The notes under the pieces were generated by a model. It saw only the letters and a program-made list of their open reading frames with translations, had not been told where the DNA came from and made no database searches. From positions 73,423,249 through 73,487,248 of the forward strand of contig OZ038423.1 in assembly GCA_964036155.1 (NCBI GenBank): a stretch of 64,000 nt of DNA, read 5' to 3'. This document shows, piece by piece, positions 10,701-23,208 of this stretch (positions are counted from its first letter, which is position 1; each line of letters starts with the position of its first letter). Source of the stretch: Diploscapter coronatus (taxonomy: Eukaryota; Nematoda; Chromadorea; Rhabditida; Rhabditidae). Both the position numbers and the translations under genes were made by a program.

Positions 10701-13700
10701 CTTGTCGCCGGACATCATGATTATTCAGTGAGTTCCTCTTTAAGCATTCAGTTTTATAGATACTGGTCATCAAAATGTTGTGAATTTGTATCTGACATAA
10801 TAACGTTTTTTCTTATCATATTTTCATTTCTAACGATGGATTTTACTATTACGCAATTTGCTATCTCCATCAATTGCTAAAGAATTCCGATAATTTCTAT
10901 TTTTGAGTTGATCGAGATGACCTTCAATGTGTGGTATCGGATCTCCGAGGCTCTGTTCATGGTTGATGATCAGGATCAAGTCGCCAGGTTCAGGCCGTAT
11001 GTCAACAGGTAAATTATTATACATAGCTCAAATCTAAATCTTTTCACTTTTTACACTTGAAGGAGATGCCATCGTTTTTCTTCGTTTATCTTCTGTTTTC
11101 TTGTTGATTTTCCGAAAGAAAAATGAATTGAAATTTTGTAACAATAGGCTGCTAACCATTCCTCCCAAACACTTTCTCGCTCTCTGTTTTCTTTTTCTTG
11201 CTCTTTTTTCTTTCCCGCTTCGGGAGGAAGGTTTACGCAGCCGTAACTATCTCTCTACCGATTCCGTTAAATCCATGCATGAATTATCGCGAAAATTTGC
11301 AGATTCCTGATGTGCCTCTACCGACACTGTCGACTCGACTTGGACGAGGAATCGCTGCCAGATCAGTCCAGTGAATTCGCCGATTTCAGGCTCAAGGTCG
11401 ATTTTCGACTAATTGTTATATTTGTTATTCTTTCGAATTTTCTGAAACAAGTTATTTTATCAAGTCTTCAATAAGTTTGGCAGTTTGATAATTTTGGCTG
11501 CTTCAGGCTGTGGAAGCGATTCGGGACGTCGTGTTCATCATTGGAACAAACGAGTGTATTCAGATGGTAAGGGCTTAACACGGAATAAAGCGAAGGTGGT
11601 GCTTTCTAGATGTACGAAGTGCTTCGCTCAGCCTCGCAATGGAACGAAACGGAGGCAGCCCTGTTCATCATTGCCACTGTCATCAATAACCTCATGCCGT
11701 GAGTCGAAATTCAGCAATGTTCACGATTAATGTTTGGATACGTTTGAAAATCGCATGGAATAATAAAATTTGAACTCAAAATGATACTTGTGGAGTAGTG
11801 TCAAGCATTAAATTTTAGAAAAAGAACATCTATGAAAGGTTTTCTCGATCTTAGCTACTGTGTGAAAATACCAATTCTCTGAGAGAATCAGCTTTGAACT
11901 TTTCCACGTTTCTTTTAAAAATATTCTTCGAATTAATTGTTTTCAGAGAAGAAGACGGAATGGTGCCTGAATTGGTGACGTCGATCGTGGCGCTGGACGC
12001 AAATTCTCACCCGGCGCTCATCTCCACGTCCATCAATCTGCTGGGCGGCTGCAACGAATGGCTCGAGAAACATCGCGTTTATTTGGGTAGGACCATTTAT
12101 TCCTTTATTTATTATCCAAACTATCCAAGTTTTTCTGAATTAAATTTACCGAAAGATCGGAAAACTTATTTTGTTCCCCTTTTAAATGACATACAGAATC
12201 ATAGACGACGATATTTTTATTTGTAAAAATTTTCGATTTGCTGTTACTGCTTCCTTTCGAAGAGAATAACTTAGAATATTTTCGTTTGAATTCGAGATAA
12301 TTGATTAGGCTCTTCATTATTTTTAGCAGTCAATTTTATAAGGGATTTTTTTTTGTAAAGAACTCCCTGAAACATATTTAGAAGGTTTTTCTAATCCCGT
12401 AAATTTGCAGAACAAGTGATGCCGTGGCTGCTGCGATTCGCCTCTTCCCCACTTTATTGCCAGATGGCCTCGGAATCCATTGAAAAGGTTATTTTTGATT
12501 TATAAAAAAAATCAATGGCATTCTATTTTCATCGGGATTTTCAAGACATAGGAAGATATGGAATATATTAGCATAAATTGAAATCGTGCCATCATATTCC
12601 GAAAGCTGATAGCGTGATTTTCAACGTCTTTTCTCTTATATTCTACCTCCTTTATTGTCTTGCAATCCGATATTGTTCAAAACGACTACAACTAGAATAC
12701 TTTCCAGATCGTCTCTCACTCTGCAATCGATTTGGTGTCTCTGATTCGTCCCCTGGTGCAATTGGTTCCCAGTCTCCAGGCCAGTCAGACCAACGGCACG
12801 CAAATCGAGGCCGCCATTTCTTCCATTCTCAAAGGTTCGCCACTTTTTTTTTTTTTTAAATTATTTGAACAATTTAATTGAAGCTATATTTTGGGGAAAA
12901 AATTAGGAAACTATTGTGTTCCTTTATTTCGAGTTAGTTTTTTGAGATTGAAATATTGAATTTTCAAATTGCAAAAATTTCACTCAATAACCCGAGTTGT
13001 ACTTTGAAATTATTAAGGTTTTATGCGGTAGTTGTTCTTTTCTAAATTTAAATCTCCAGCCTGCTCGACTCTGATCGTCCACTTGCGGCCTGAGGAGATG
13101 AAAATGGCCTTCGAAGAGCTGTGCAAGCCGATCGTCGAAAATCTCCACAGGGTAGGTTTCAGGATCGACAAAAATATTCTTGACATTTCTATCTTTCCAA
13201 CATTTCTAAAAGAAAAACGGAATAAATTAGGATATTATCAGAGCTAAATAATAATGTCCTTTCTTCACGAAATGCTGTTATGTCACGGAAAAGATTTTGT
13301 TTTTGTAAATTTTTATACGACAAGCAGAATGCCTATTTGCAGATCCTGCACCACGACATGGGCAGTCCTAATTTGTCTGCAGCAATCTCGTCTTCTCTAT
13401 CGGCCAGACCTTCCATCGTTGTCAGCAAATCTGCACCCATCCTCACCCCGACCGGACTCGCTCCCGCTCCCTCTCCCGCTAGGTTCGAAAATCTTTCAAT
13501 TATCAAGTCGAAAATATGAATTCTTTTGAGAAGATTTTCAATTAATTTTCGATTCCGGTCAAATGGAATTGAAATTTAAAACAAAAAACTAATCGAAGTC
13601 TGCTCAAAATATCTATCATTGGAATTCAAGCTTGCCCACACTTCTTTTCCGCATTAATTTTTGCCTAAAAATGTATTCCTGAGTACTGAAACCTATCTTA

Positions 13701-16700
13701 AAAGCCTACACTCGGCAAAGTGGATAACGTTTTTTTCCAGCTCTGGTTCCTCAGCAGACAAGGAAAACGACAAATCGGTTGGAAGTTGGACTCGATTGGC
13801 TAATGAGCCAGTGCTGTGGATCGATAGGGTCGCGTCCATCTTCAGGGAGGTCTGCAAACCACAGGTACTTTTCAGAAAAATTTGCTGATAGTTTTATGCA
13901 AAAGTTTCAATGCAATAGACTCGATACAGAGAAATGTCTCGTTTTCCACGTGTTTCAATCTAAAATCTTCAATTTTTAGACTGAAATTAGTGTCAAAACA
14001 ATAAAAGACAAGTTTAATCAAGCTTAATGGCCTTTCTTCCATAAAAATAGTCATATTTGAGTCGCTCTCGATAGCGAACACTTCTGCCGACTCATCGCAG
14101 CGAGCACCTTGGATGGACGTCGCGCATCATCTCTATGAGGTTTGTTAAAATTCTATTCGGAAATTGTTCGCATTCTTCATATCAGTTTTCTTTTCCCTTT
14201 CTTTCAAATAGGTATCAATTTATTCGCCTTTTTGTATAATAATACGCCTGAATACTGACTGCTCGGAATAGGAGAAAGAAATGAAATTGGAATAATTGAA
14301 ACTTATATTTAAAATTTTGACAATTTGAGAGGAAGATGAAACTTATTTAAAGAATTTTCAAATGGTTTACAATTCAGGTTCTGTCAATGACTCTGAAGAA
14401 GTACGATAGCAACTACAGAATCGTCGAGCACTGCTGCAGATCCATCAGGTGAAAGATAGCTAGACTACTTGCCAATTGGCTAATTAACTCGACTATTTAA
14501 CTCAATTAACGTCAATTTATTACCTAATTATAATCGTTAATTGCAGATTTCTCATACGCTCCCTCGGAATTCAATCCATCGGATTCGTCAATCAACTCGT
14601 TCCTTTGGTAAGCGTTTCAATTTTTCATTTAATTTTTTGCTAAATTTGCAAATGAGTTCACTGTCCATGCTTTGCGTTTGCAAAACATTGACAGTAGATC
14701 AGAGATGCGTAATTTCGACTTGGAAGATTCTTCAATCAATTCGTATCTCTGATTCAAATCTCTTATCCAAAGATAAAGGATATAATCTGAAAACGGACTT
14801 GAACAATGCGTCACTTTTCAGATGAAAGACATCTACTCCCGACACAAGCACTCGTGTTTCCTCTACCTGGCCTCGATTCTGGTTGACGAGTATGGCGCGA
14901 TAGAGACTGTCCGACCGGGACTACTCGATATGCTCGAAGTATGAACAAGAAAGTTTTGTTGGAAATCAATTGTTTCAATCAATTTGTTTATTATAATGCA
15001 AAATATCTTATTTTTCAAATATAACACAAATTATTTTTTCAAAACATTTAAAAATGAATATAAATTTGAGTCCTTGGCCTCTGGGACATTCCCCCTTCTG
15101 CTCGGTCCGAGTGGATTCCGCGACCATCCCGACACCGTCGATGATCTCTTCAGGCTGTCTACCAGGTACAAATTAGAAATTTAGTTTTTAAAACTCGGCT
15201 CCGTCATAAAAATGCCTTTATTGGCATGTCAAATTCGCATTTCATTTTTATGAACAAGATCAAGATATTAGAATATTATATAGCGTCAAAAATGACATTG
15301 CTATGGATAGGTTGTTCATATTCATTTTGTTTATGTTGCACATAATTGAAGATTATTATCGAAGTTGTTCGAATTCAATTCTATCATTGAAATTTTGAAA
15401 CGTATTCTAAAATCAATAATGTTTGATTATGCAGATTTACAACCCGCGCCCCCTCGATCTTCTTCGTGCACCCGATCGCGAGATCTCTCTTCGAATGCGG
15501 GCTCCAGTGTCTCTACCTCGACCACGTCGATGCCAATCGCCAGGTAGGCTAAATATTTGATATTTCGGTAAATTTGGCCGAATTTGTGATAATTAGTCTT
15601 TTACAAGGAAAGATTTGACCTAAGGTCCGGCTTTTCGAATAGAAACAAGTGGAGCACCTATCGAATCTACATCGCTGATTACAAATATGCGAAAAATTTT
15701 CCTATTTTTTCGATTTTTTGAATCATAAACCAGTGATTTTCTCGAGATTGTCTTATTTCAGGTGACGAAATTCTTCATCGAGATAATCGAGCAGTTGCTC
15801 GCAGCGAAGAAGGCAGGGTATGTGGACGACGGAGTGCAGGCCGCAGAGAGACTTGTCTTCGAGATGGGGGCTGTCATGGTCGAGAAGGCTCTTCATGCCG
15901 CATTGTTCAAGGTGCATTCTTAGTTATTACTCTTTCCGACAACTCGAAAATGTCTCAACGACGCAACATGAAGGAATATCATACAAAACAAAATCCTTTT
16001 TCTACCCGTACAGACCTAAATACCATTTCGCAATGATGCATAACGACATTTGAACATTTCCAAATAGTAACTCGTCATCATTATTCGCTGAATACCGAGA
16101 TTCTCTTTCATATACTAGCCAACAAGAAACGGGTAAGAAAACTCTAAAAGTTTTCTCAAACAATTATTATTATCAAGGAGTACATACCAAACAAATTAGG
16201 GCATACTGGCTTTAGTATAAATTTCAATTCAAGAATCAGAAAACTGTTCTTCTTCTACAAATATAGAAGACATATTGCAGATCTCAGGCAGTCTGCGTCG
16301 CGACATGGCTGAGATCATTCAGCTGTCCGGGAGGATCGATCGAGTCGTATGTTGTTTTATTTGTACTATTTTGAAAAATAATTGAAAAGAATGAATTCCT
16401 AAGTAAGGTACGATTCTTCTGATTTGAAATGATTAGACGTTTTTTCCATCTTGAACAAGTTTAATTTTTAATTTGGTTCTGAAAATTCATGTTTGCAGAA
16501 ACAACGCGAATGGCTGGTTGCAGCGACTGCCTCTCTGCCCCGTGGTCCGCTCTGCGCCACTGAAGAACAGCTCAGGCAATTCGTCGACAACGTCACTAAT
16601 GAGTCAGTAATTAAAAAAAGATATTTTCACTCGTTTCGCAAATGACATTTTATCCTAAAAAATTTGCATCTTGCAATTTGAACTTTCTTCTACCGAAACA

Positions 16701-16944
16701 TCTGAATTTTATATTTATTTCGACGTTTCGAATATGCTTCAAAGTGATCACAAAATTTAAGAGTAGATATTTACGATTAGTCCCCCTTTTCCCGAAAGTT
16801 TAAAGAATTTCATGAGACACTTTTGAAATGTTAATTTTATGGTTCAAGGACACAATTACCCAAAAATTGATTCGTTTTAGTCGCGACCAGTCGATTCGCT
16901 CGGTGTTCCAGCAGATGCGAGACCTGATTCAACTGTACGAGTAG
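7735..16944 (+). CDS. TNPO3: Transportin-3 (SR-protein import receptor)
   Basis: An importin-beta-family HEAT-repeat receptor that carries SR splicing factors into the nucleus; 991 aa. Exons: 7735-7767, 7939-8010, 8376-8539, 8757-8882, 9125-9200, 9244-9321, 9537-9584, 9659-9754, 10122-10235, 10278-10339, 10580-10727, 10908-11008, 11303-11396, 11507-11566, 11610-11698, 11947-12086, 12411-12487, 12708-12834, 13060-13151, 13343-13482, 13741-13864, 14062-14139, 14378-14448, 14547-14607, 14822-14938, 15071-15165, 15435-15543, 15762-15911, 16281-16346, 16499-16602, 16881-16944. Landmarks shared with animal TNPO3 are [29 protein letters not shown] and [15 protein letters not shown] low-complexity Ala/Pro/Ser insert is encoded by 13343-13482. 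Four exons (8376, 10908, 14062, 15071) need GAG 3' splice sites. The start follows a TTTTCAG acceptor by 13 nt. Two introns hold hairpin repeats. Confidence 0.95.
7800..7882. repeat. Hairpin element in TNPO3 intron 1
   Basis: GCTCAGACTTAGTTGCAA pairs almost perfectly with the downstream TTGCAACCAAGTCTGAACGAGC across a short centre. Outer arms (AAGTTTCAAG / CTGAAACTTG) extend the match with a few unpaired bases. It resembles a small non-autonomous inverted-repeat element. Confidence 0.7.
9803..9920. repeat. 118-bp foldback in TNPO3 intron 8
   Basis: The outer ends GTTCGGACAAGCTGTAGAAT and the reverse complement of ATTATACAGCTTGTACGGAAC match along about 55 bp, through TATGAGTGGG / CCCACCCATATG to a loop of about 8 bases. 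No clear flanking target duplication was seen. Confidence 0.8.
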
Positions 16945-19200
16945 AGAGCAAATTGTCTCGAACACGACATGCAGTTGCCAAACAAGGACAGCAACCACAC
17001 ACATCCCTCACGCACTGGTAATTCATTCACAGCTCAAATAGGTCATTCTCCAAATACTTATTAACATTTTCGTAGGACACAACTCACCTAAATATGTCTA
17101 GCCCCAATTGAGGGATATTTTACGTCCCTAACTCTGAAAATTGATTACTTATTAGGAAACTCGTTACATAGCAATTTAAAAGAAGAAAGTAGTGAAGAAA
17201 TGCTATTTTGATTTTGTAATGTGCATAAAAACACTCTACTTTTAAAGATTATTTCATAAATCTAATTTTTCTACTTCTAAACGACGAATTTTTTTAAGAA
17301 TGCTTTTTTATTACAATTTCTTCATCTGACTTCTTTCAAGTGATCATTTTAGGTATCTGAGAAACATTATTTTCAAAAAGTATCTGTGAAATGTTGAATT
17401 CTAGGGCTTTCTAGGTTAAGAGTGGCACGATGCGGCGCATTTTTTCATAAAATTACAACTATTTATTTATTTATTTTTGTTCTATTCCTAAAAACTTATC
17501 ACGTTCGTAGTCTTTCTAGGGTAGGCATATATTTTGCAGCTGGATTATTTTTTTTCTAAAATTGATCCGAGCAAAAATATCGGTAACTGAGAATAAGTCA
17601 TTTCATTAATTTATTATTTCAGTCATTTTATTGTAACTTTGAACATAACGCAATACGACTTTTTATTCTTCAATGATGAGAAAAGATTCTTGCGGTATGG
17701 CAGTTTATCCTCATCTTGTTATTTGCAGAATTGATTTTGAATGATCCGAGAATTTTGCGTTGAAAATTAAGTGTGGAAAACGGTCTGCAACTAGAGCATT
17801 ACCAATTAAGTTCGTTTTCAAGTTGTGTTTGATACCTTTATCAATCCGGCAAGTTCTAATAACGATATCTTATTTTTCGGATCCGAAGAAATCAATTTTG
17901 ATTTTTGTTGAACTTGCATATATTGGATAACTCATTGAAGCCGGTCTGCCACTAACACGACTAGGGTAAGTTTAAGCGGTTTACTTCTCGAAATGAGTCA
18001 TTTTCGTTTATTTCATTATTTTTTTTGTTTCTCTCGAGATTCTATAGCAAATCATCGTTTTTCGAATTGTTTTAAGCCAATAAAATTCTGATTGAAAGAA
18101 GACATTTTCTAGGCCAGTTTAGGTAGGCATGAATAGAATTTGAAAAAGAATGCATATTTTGTGATCTTTTCGAAGATAAAGCTAATTGCAAGGATTTTTT
18201 GAAAGATAACTCAAGTATGCATGCCATGGTTGTTGTGTTTGTGTTATCTTTTTGGTCAGTCAGAATGATTTCGGATATGAAAGAGGCAAGTTGGAATTAT
18301 TCATTTCGAAATTTATAACTGCCTGAGAATTAACTCGAGAAATACCTAATCGATATAATCTTCTAAAGTTTCGCACCCCCAGCAAAATTGTCTTGCATTA
18401 GCTTTTCGCCTCGAGAAGATGTGAACTGTCTAAGGAAAGGGGGCAGATGGCTAGTCATTTTCTTATCCTTTTCTTCTCGAAATCTCAATTTTTCGTGCTT
18501 TCTATCTCATTCTCGTTCGTTTAGCGGAGCGTCATATTTTCAGTCCGATTCTCGCAAATCCAGGGAAAGGACAGTTTTATCTCTTCCATATCTTTCACTT
18601 TCTTCTGCTTGTCTTCTCTCAGATTCTCATTATCCCTGCCTCTATTTGTCTCAAAGAATACCTTTCTCTTTATTTCCCATCCTTCCTTTCTTTTCACGTT
18701 CCGTTATTCAGGGAGAAATCCCGTTTTCCCTTCTAGTCCTTTTTTGCCCCGTTAGCAATTCCTCTTTCATCCGACGAAAGGGAGAATTTCAGTTTCTTCA
18801 TCACAGCCTTTACACGGTATTATCACCGGTTTTTGATATTCATATGCTTCTACAATTTTACTTTTGATTTTTAAATCTAAGTTTTCGTTGATAATTCTAT
18901 TATGATTTCGTGGCAGTAGTTTGAATATTTTGTGTTCATTAGAATTAGTCTAAAATCTAGAAAATTTCTCCATTTTGTTGACGATCAACGATATCACTGT
19001 CATAAAGTTTCCAATGGATTTCTGAAATCCGAAATTTTTCGATTCTTCAAAACGTTTAGTCCGAAAATTACGATTTCCCCATCATAAGTGCACGGAGTTT
19101 TTTACTTGAAAATTTGCCCAATCGGAGTCCGTGAATTCCTATTTTCATCGCTCATTTGATATTTTCAATGTTGTATCTTTCTATGCTGCTATGTTTAGAC
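16945..19200 (+). other. TNPO3 3' flank and collagen upstream region
   Basis: No gene recognised. It holds a TATT-type tract at 17459-17477 and, at 18388-18867, a pyrimidine-rich stretch open for 159 codons whose translation is dominated by Ser, Phe and Leu. I read that as base-composition bias. The stretch just upstream of 19201 is the likely promoter/outron of the collagen, ending in a TTTAG acceptor at 19198. Confidence 0.5.
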
Positions 19201-22047
19201 ATGCTGGATCATTCGTCGGAGCACGCACAGCTCCGTCGCGTGGCTTTCTTCGCGATCGTGGTGTCGACCTTCGCAGTCATCGCAGCCATCGTCACTCTCC
19301 CCATGCTCTACTCCTACGTCGCCAGCTTCCAGTCACATCTCATCATCGAAACAGATTTCTGCAAGGTAGCATTTTAGTCAGACTCAACTTCACTCTATCT
19401 GACAGTAATGCTGGCAATAGATTTCGCATTAGAGTACATTTTTTCAACATATCGTGCTATCAAAGTGTTTGGCATGAAGCAAAAAATGAACTCGCATTTT
19501 CATCCTGCAATTCATTGTAATCAAATCAAATCGAAAGATCTTCTTTTACATTTTTCTGAGAAAAACCGCACTTACTTGAAAAAAGGAGATGAATCCGAAT
19601 AAAAATGAGTTAATCTTCACCATAATGCACACAAAATAATTGTTCGTTTCTAGACCCGAGCCCGCGACATGTGGGCAGAGATCAACCAGATCGGCTTCCC
19701 TCCTTCAGTAGCCCGAGCCAAGCGTCAATACGGCAGCTCTCCTCAGCCTGCCTCGTATCCTTCGTCTGGATATGGAGCTCCACCGCAGGTCAATTCCGAG
19801 CCGAATCCAGGCTGCTGCGGATGTCAACAAGGGCCTACCGGGCCACCAGGTTAGTTCTACATTTGATCTTATGGGTACCTGAGCTTCTAGAATCAAACCT
19901 CTTCTAGTTTCTATCCCTAAGTTACCCTTGGCCTTTTGTAGTTTTTTATCACCTTTTTGGAGAATATCAAGAGAAAAGAAGAAAAGGGGGTAAAAACTAC
20001 AAAATAATAAGGATAAATTAGAAGTAAAAATGCAAGAGGTCTAAAGTTACGAATCTTCATAGTGGTCATGAATTGGTCTTCAAAAGACTACACTTCAAAT
20101 CGAAGTTTAGTCCAAGCATTTTTGCGTCTTATCCAGATTAGAAAAAAGTCGTCTATAGCTATGGTTTACATTTCTCACTGTTAGCCACTTATAAATTCTC
20201 AGATATATACCCAAGAATTCCAATAATTCGACGAAAAAAATTGTTCAATTGATGAATTTTAGGTCCTCCTGGCGATGACGTAATCTTTACACCATTTTTA
20301 AAAAATGATTTAAAGATCTTTGATACAAATTTTTAATTCTAGGGTAAAGACGGTGCCGATGGAACCAAAGGCTTTGACGCTGAGGTAGATTTTGGATTAT
20401 AGATTGATCTAAAATCATTTTCTTCCGTTTTCTCTAACTCACCATACTTTAGAACGGAAAGGACGGCAACGTTCTAGATTCGGCTATCGCGAATGTAGGA
20501 TTTTTCTATCTGAAGCAATTTCTTAAGATAATAATTCAGGAACCCTGCATTATCTGTCCTCCGGGTCCACCAGTAATTCTTTACTTATTTTTTTACAAAA
20601 TCCTAGTGAAATTTCACGAGTGTTTTTTTTTCTATATTTTAGTTGTATGTTCTAAGAGTTATTTAATCAAATCTAGGGCCCACAAGGCGCGGCAGGCGCG
20701 AAAGGACCAAAGGTACGATTTTAGCATAGTTGCAAGACTGTTCAGGGTTTCAGTTTCGAGTAAAATCTGAATTCTAGACAGTTCTGCTTTATGATCTCAG
20801 GATCATTCATATTCATTAACCTAATTAATCATATTTTAGGGCCCGAAAGGTCCGAATGGAAAAGTACGTTCGAATTTTCCTACATTTCTGATTTCCCTGG
20901 CTAGAATTTTTCTGCAATTATTAACTTATAGGATGGTGACGACGGAAAGTCGGGAGTTCAAGGAATGCAAGGTACTTTTCTATCAGTTTTTTCGGAAAAT
21001 AAAAATTCGATTTCATGACCCTCGGGAATGATGGGAATGCCAGGCAGACAAGGAGTGATCGGACCCAAAGGTATCACATTTTCATTGATTGCTAGTCTAG
21101 CTATGCTAAATAGCACGAGGGGTCTTGAATAAGTCTGACATAAGATATGAAAACCGCAGGACCTGTTTGGCATTGATCATCATCACATTTCAGGTGCTCC
21201 TGGCCGCGTTAATCAAGTCAATGGCCCAGCTGGGCCGATAGGAAGGTAACAGTTTACTTATTTTACGCTGAAATTTTTCAGATAATTTTTGTAATCAGCT
21301 GAAATTGTCGACTACTTGTTCACGATTGATGACTCTAATCTAATCTAATATCTGATTAATTTAGAATTGGCCAACGAGGACCTCCCGGACCCCGAGGTTT
21401 GCAAAATTTCTGATGGACGATTGAACTTCATTATAATTTAGGTGAAGCAGGAATCGATGGAGGGTCGAATGAAGGTCCACGAGGTCCTCAAGGAGATCAA
21501 GGAAAGTGAGTAGAAATTGAAGTCTAGCTTTTCCCGCTTACATTTTTCACCCAATTTGTCGTTTTCAGCGATGGTCCACCAGGAAACAAGGGACTTCAGG
21601 GCCCATCTGTAAGTGGAATTTAGAATCTATTCTAGTCTTATCAAAATGGCAAAGCTAACGTTGAACTTCACTTTCTTACCTGAGCGGAGAAAGACAATAA
21701 CCATTAGTATCCGTATTTTTTTAAGTTCGAGTTGAAAAATGATAAGACTCCAAGATCTATTTATCGGATTTTTAGCAATTAAAGAAAATAATTTAGGGTC
21801 CTCCGGGAGCATTTGGCGAAGTCGGAGGGTGAGTTTATGAGTCTCTTTTAAATTGAACTTCCATATTTGTTATTCAACCTATCATCGTTTTTTATTCTAT
21901 AAAAAGCACTCTTCCGAGAGAACTAATAGTGACTAAATTTACTTAAAGAGATAGTGGACTTATACAAAGTCTAAAATATCATTCTATCCTCAGCTCCATT
22001 TCAGATGTGAACACTGCCCAGTCCCCAGAACACCGCCGGGTTATTAA
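19201..22047 (+). CDS. Nematode cuticle collagen with many small exons
   Basis: A structural protein of the extracellular cuticle. Exons: 19201-19365, 19654-19849, 20263-20279, 20343-20384, 20453-20494, 20540-20572, 20677-20712, 20840-20863, 20932-20971, 21044-21070 (or from 21017), 21194-21245, 21365-21396, 21442-21505, 21569-21608, 21797-21828, 22005-22047; 294 or 303 aa. The N-terminal domain has LRRVAFFAIVVSTFAVIAAI (residues 11-30, the membrane anchor), DMWAEI, and a subtilisin-type RAKR site at 76-79. Then come a CCGC cluster at 109-112, interrupted Gly-X-Y tracts, a CIICPPGPP non-helical knot and a CEHCPVPRTPPGY end. These cysteine clusters form inter-chain disulfides in cuticle collagens. 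Start: the ATG two bases after a TTTAG acceptor. Fifteen introns and exons of 17 and 24 nt are odd for this family, and one acceptor is ambiguous. Confidence 0.93.
19897..20041. repeat. Imperfect hairpin in collagen intron 2
   Basis: ACCTCTT and TTTTGTAGTTTTT on the left pair with AAAAACTACAAAA and AAGAGGT on the right. The arms are about 60 bp with indels. The intron (413 bp) is the largest of the gene. Confidence 0.55.
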
Positions 22048-22215
22048 ACCAGAAGAAATTACTCTCCTAGTAATTCTAACTCGAACATTATTGCTAGTCT
22101 GTGATTTTAGAAACTTGAAAATCTCGCCCCTGTAATTAAAAGACCAAAAGAGGGTGTATTCTTATGATTGTTTGGGTATCTCTTCGTTTAAAAATCTCAA
22201 AGTTTTGAGAAATTT

Positions 22216-22221
22216 AATAAA
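22216..22221 (+). terminator. Probable poly(A) signal of the collagen
   Basis: AATAAA lies 168 nt after the collagen stop, between it and the convergent minus-strand gene ending at 22369. Confidence 0.5.
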
Positions 22222-22368
22222 GAAAATTGAAGAAAAACGATGAAGGTGAAAATGGATTCTGTAAAGTTCATTAGGTGCTCGTCGTTTACAACAGATGATT
22301 TTGTATTTTTCGTTCATTTCCCGCGAAAGTCCGAAATTTGAATGGTTTTGTTTATCGTTCGCGATTTG

Positions 22369-23208
22369 TCATTTCCAAACCTTATTTCCGCGTTCGTCTT
22401 CAAACTTGGTGAGGTTCTTGTGTAACTCGACATCAAAATTCTTCAAAATGACATCTTCACGTTGAAAAATCGATGCTTTCTTGATGAATTTCAGAAGCCT
22501 CTTCATCTTTTCCTTGAAAAAGTCACTATTGCCCTCCGAAAGCTCATATCTCACGCATTTCTGTTTGGGCTGTTGATTTGGGTCGTTTAAAAAATCGATT
22601 CCGGCCTGTACTAGTGATTGAGATCCACCAGTTTGATTCCGATTTTTCGAACCGCTCATGCTCTTGACCGAACTTATTTTGAGAGAATACTGCATTTTGG
22701 TGCTCGCTGCTCACAACTTCCCCATTTTCCAATTTTGCTATTTTAATTTTCAAAATCCTAAAATAGTCAACATTTGAATTCGAGTTTCGTCTTCTTCCTT
22801 GTTTTTGAACTTCTGCATTCGTCTGTTTCTCGAACAGTCGGTGAATTTCTAAATTTCAAGGAAACACTTGATCATCGCGCAGAGAAAATTCACAATTTTT
22901 CTTGGAATTTCCTCTGAAAGTCGCCCTGATTCCAAAGAAAAATTCCTGTTTTCTTGGGTACGGATATTTTATCGACTTCCTCACGAACCCAAACGTCGAA
23001 AAAAATGAATATTCTTCTCTTCTGTAAAATTCGAAATTTCAAAATTTGAATTTTGACTTCATCTTCTCACTCGCCTTGCTTCCAATATAGTCGGTACTTT
23101 CAATAGTCCTGATGATCCCGCGACAAAATTAGCCTATTAGATTCTCTTCAAACTTGAAAATCCACAGGAATTTTCTCGAAACCTTCCTTTTGAACTTACG
23201 ACTTTCAT
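22369..23208 (-). CDS. Unrecognised small charged protein
   Basis: Five-exon model on minus, in transcript order: 23208-23200, 23133-23071, 23021-22894, 22822-22772, 22672-22369; 184 aa. The start is supported by a 9-nt first coding exon (MKV) followed by a perfect GTAAGT donor, with a GAG acceptor directly before the ATG. Exons 2 and 3 read as ordinary protein (LLKVPTILEARR, DVWVREEVDKISVPKKTGIF), followed by a charged stretch. The last exon is a 101-codon open frame ending in WK with a Ser/Asn/Gly-rich part and Lys-rich helices. I see no known domain, signal peptide or membrane segment. The last acceptor is AAG, and the exon 4 boundaries are the weakest part. It diverges from the gene at 23333 over 124 bp, so the two may share a promoter. 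Confidence 0.5.

Noticed and set aside
22544..22753. Alternative minus-strand reading frame overlapping the unknown gene's last exon
   Set aside because: The other frame, ending at 22369, is longer and more protein-like, and joins upstream exons in phase.
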